Part shown: positions 53,501 to 56,500 of the stretch, in pieces | Position numbering within the stretch: the first letter of the stretch is position 1 | Layout: each line of letters begins with the position of its first letter | NCBI RefSeq assembly: GCF_033115175.1 | Contig: NC_084837.1 | Location: 65,557,266 to 65,621,265, forward strand | Source: Lepus europaeus | Taxonomy: Eukaryota > Chordata > Mammalia > Lagomorpha > Leporidae | Direction: 5' to 3' | DNA: 64,000 nucleotides | The notes under the pieces: model-generated | What the model was told of the DNA's origin: nothing | The model's database searches: none | What the model saw: the letters and a program-made list of their open reading frames with translations, nothing else | Translations under genes and position numbers: made by a program

Positions 53501-56500
53501 TAAAGGAATTCCAAGCGTATTAACTAGGATACTCTGGATTTTTTAACCTTTGCTTACATAGTGCCAGATGTGGTAGGGACAATGGGAATATCCTCAGCCT
53601 CTGTGGGGATGGACCATGGGATCTGGAACTGTGGGGCAAGCTCCCGCATTATGGTGTTCCTAAGAGAAAAAAGAGAAATGTGAAAATGAATGAGGGGCTG
53701 GCGCTGTGGCGCAGCTGGTTAATGCCCTGACCTGAAGTGCCGGCATACCATATGGGTGCCGTTTCTAGTCCCGGCTACTCCACTTCTGATCCAGCTCTCT
53801 GCTATGGCCTGGGAGGGCAATAGAGAATGGTCCAAGTCCCTGGACCCCTGCACCTGCGTGGGAGACCTGGAAGAAGTTCTTGGCTCCTGGCTTTGAATTG
53901 ACATAGCTCCTGCCATTTGGCCATTTGGGGAGTGAACCAGCGGATGGAAGACCTCTCTCTCTGCCTTTCAAATAAATAAGTCTTAAAAATAATAAATAAA
54001 AAATTTTAAATGTTTATTATAAAAATATTTCCTAAGCTAGAAGATAAATATATGGATGTTCACCATATTCATCATTCCTTACATATTTTTGAATGGTTTA
54101 AACATTTCAAGATGATTAAAATTTTTTTTTTATATATTTCTTTGTCAGAAAGTGAGTGAGAGAAAAAGTGCACACTCCCCATGTGCTGGTTTACTCCCAG
54201 AATGCCCAAAATGGCTGGGGCTGGGCCAGGGCCAAAATCAGAAGCTGAGAATTCAATCCAGATCTCCTACATGGGTGGCAGGAATCCAATCTCTTGAGCA
54301 ATCACTACTGGTTCCCAGAGTCTGCATTAGCAGGAAGCTGGTGTCAGGAGCCAGAGTCAGGTACCACCAAATCCAGGTACTGCGTTATGGGACATGGGTG
54401 TCTTCACCACTAGGCTAAATTCTCACCCAACATGATGGTTTTTTTTTAAGTCAAGTTGCAGAATAGTACTACAGTATGATCCCATTTAGCAAAGTAATTA
54501 TAGTTTATTTGTACATGGCAAAAAAAGACAATGCTATGTCTAAAACTGTTAACAGTAATTATCTCTGAGGAATGTGGTATTGGAAAGGCAAAGGGGGAAA
54601 GAAGTCCTTTCTCTTTTTTCCTTCTAAGTCGTTTTTACAATATTTAAAGTAAATACATTTTAACTCTCTCCTCTAGGCCCATTCTCCCCAGTTTAGACGA
54701 CTATGTCTCTTACCCTAAAATCTTGGCACAGTCGTCATAGTATTTCATTGAGTTCTTGACAAAACTGAAGCCATTGACATCACATACGAAGGAGTGACCA
54801 TTGGCACGAAGAAGGTCAAATCCACAAACTGTTTGCTACGAGAGAAAAGAGGTAAGACAAGAATAAGACATTCATTCTTCGCAGAACCCTGCTCCCAACT
54901 CTGTCCCTCATTCCACAGCTCCTCGTGGGTCTCTGCCTACCTTAAAGGCTACACAGACTTTCCTGGCCACCAGCTTTTCCATGGCTGTCAGCATGACTGG
55001 GTATCGAATCTCCTTCCCTTCACTGTCGCGCTCGACCTTCCCATCCAAAGCTGGAGATTTTCTAGCTTCAGCATGGGCATAATCTGGCCCCACTGTATAT
55101 ACCTGCAGGTACATAGCATCACTGAGTATGCCCACAGCTCACCCTGTATACAAGAAGACAACATGAGCACTAGGTCTGCAGACTAGTTTCAGAGTAAGTA
55201 AAACAAAAACAAAAACAAAAAAAAAAATCCCTGACATTTTTCTTACGGAGCCTCACTGCTGGATCACTATGAAGGTTTTTTCTTGGGACTCAAATGTTAT
55301 CATCTGGTCCTCATCAAGAAACAATTTCCCATTGTAGCATTTCCTTGTCACCCCCTTGCCCTTGCTCTGATAGTGAAAATGTGAATGTCTACATCTTCCC
55401 CATGCTATCACTCGGATATGAGAGCCAGTTACATTCACACTGTTTTCTAGAATCCTTTCCATACATTTCCACTTGCTTCCCAACCAAGCCACTCCCACCC
55501 ATGCATTTGCATCCTCTTAATCCCTACATCCACCATAACCTTGACATCTGTGCCATCTGTTGGCATAAACTCCTCATAGATGTACGACCCTGTCTTTCGG
55601 ACGCTGCTCTCAGGAGAGTAAACGCTGCTTCGGCTGCCAATCTTCAGGAGGAAAAGGAAGAAAAGAAAAATATTGCCTCAACCCTCCATCCTGTCCCCAA
55701 ATTATCTAACTTCCTTCCCAACAACCTTATCCTTGTCTTTCTACCTTTCTGATTCCCCAGATGCTCAAAAGTTTTCCCCACCTTACGGAAGAGGCGCTGG
55801 CTTCCTCCTCCAGCTGAGCTGGGGTAGTAGATGTAAACATTGTGGTCCTCTGCACTCACTGGCTTCTCCACAAAGGGCTTAGGAAAGACAGCTCCGTTGA
55901 CTTCTACTTGGTCTTCACCTTCTATCAGGTTACACTCTGAAAAGTAGGTGTGTGGTCATTTGTAGGGCCTGAGGTAACAGAACAGTTCCAACTTGGATTT
56001 CCCTGAGTTTTAATCTCCATAGTCCTCAAGTTTTTGTGATATATCATAGTAACAGATATGAAAATATCTGTACATGGTATATACTTATAGATGACAATGT
56101 CTGTATATAAAGGCACTTCAAAAAGTTCATGAAAAATTTAATTAAAAGATAAATTTAGATTCCTAGACCTTCACTCCCAATTCTAGTTGCTTGTCAATGC
56201 AAATCCAAGGAGGCAGCAGATGATGGCTCAAGTATTTAGGTCCTGTAACCATATGGGAGAACTGGCTTGTGTTCCTGGTTCCTGGCTTCAGTCTAGCCCT
56301 GTTCTGGCTATTGCAGGCATTTAGGGAGAATGGGAGCTCTCTGTCTCTAATCAAAAAACAAAAAACAAAAAACAAAACAAAACAAAAAAAAACAGATCTG
56401 GTGCAAAATTTGAATGTTTTATCATAACATAATTTTTTCCTGAACTTTTTAAAGATCACTTGGTCGTCCAAATAAACTCCTTTTATGCCAAAATAAACTA

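Noticed and set aside
53700-53775. tRNA-like A/B box sequences at SINE heads
   Set aside because: They are the tRNA-derived promoter of CSINEs, with no complete cloverleaf or mature tRNA 3' end, so no tRNA gene is called.
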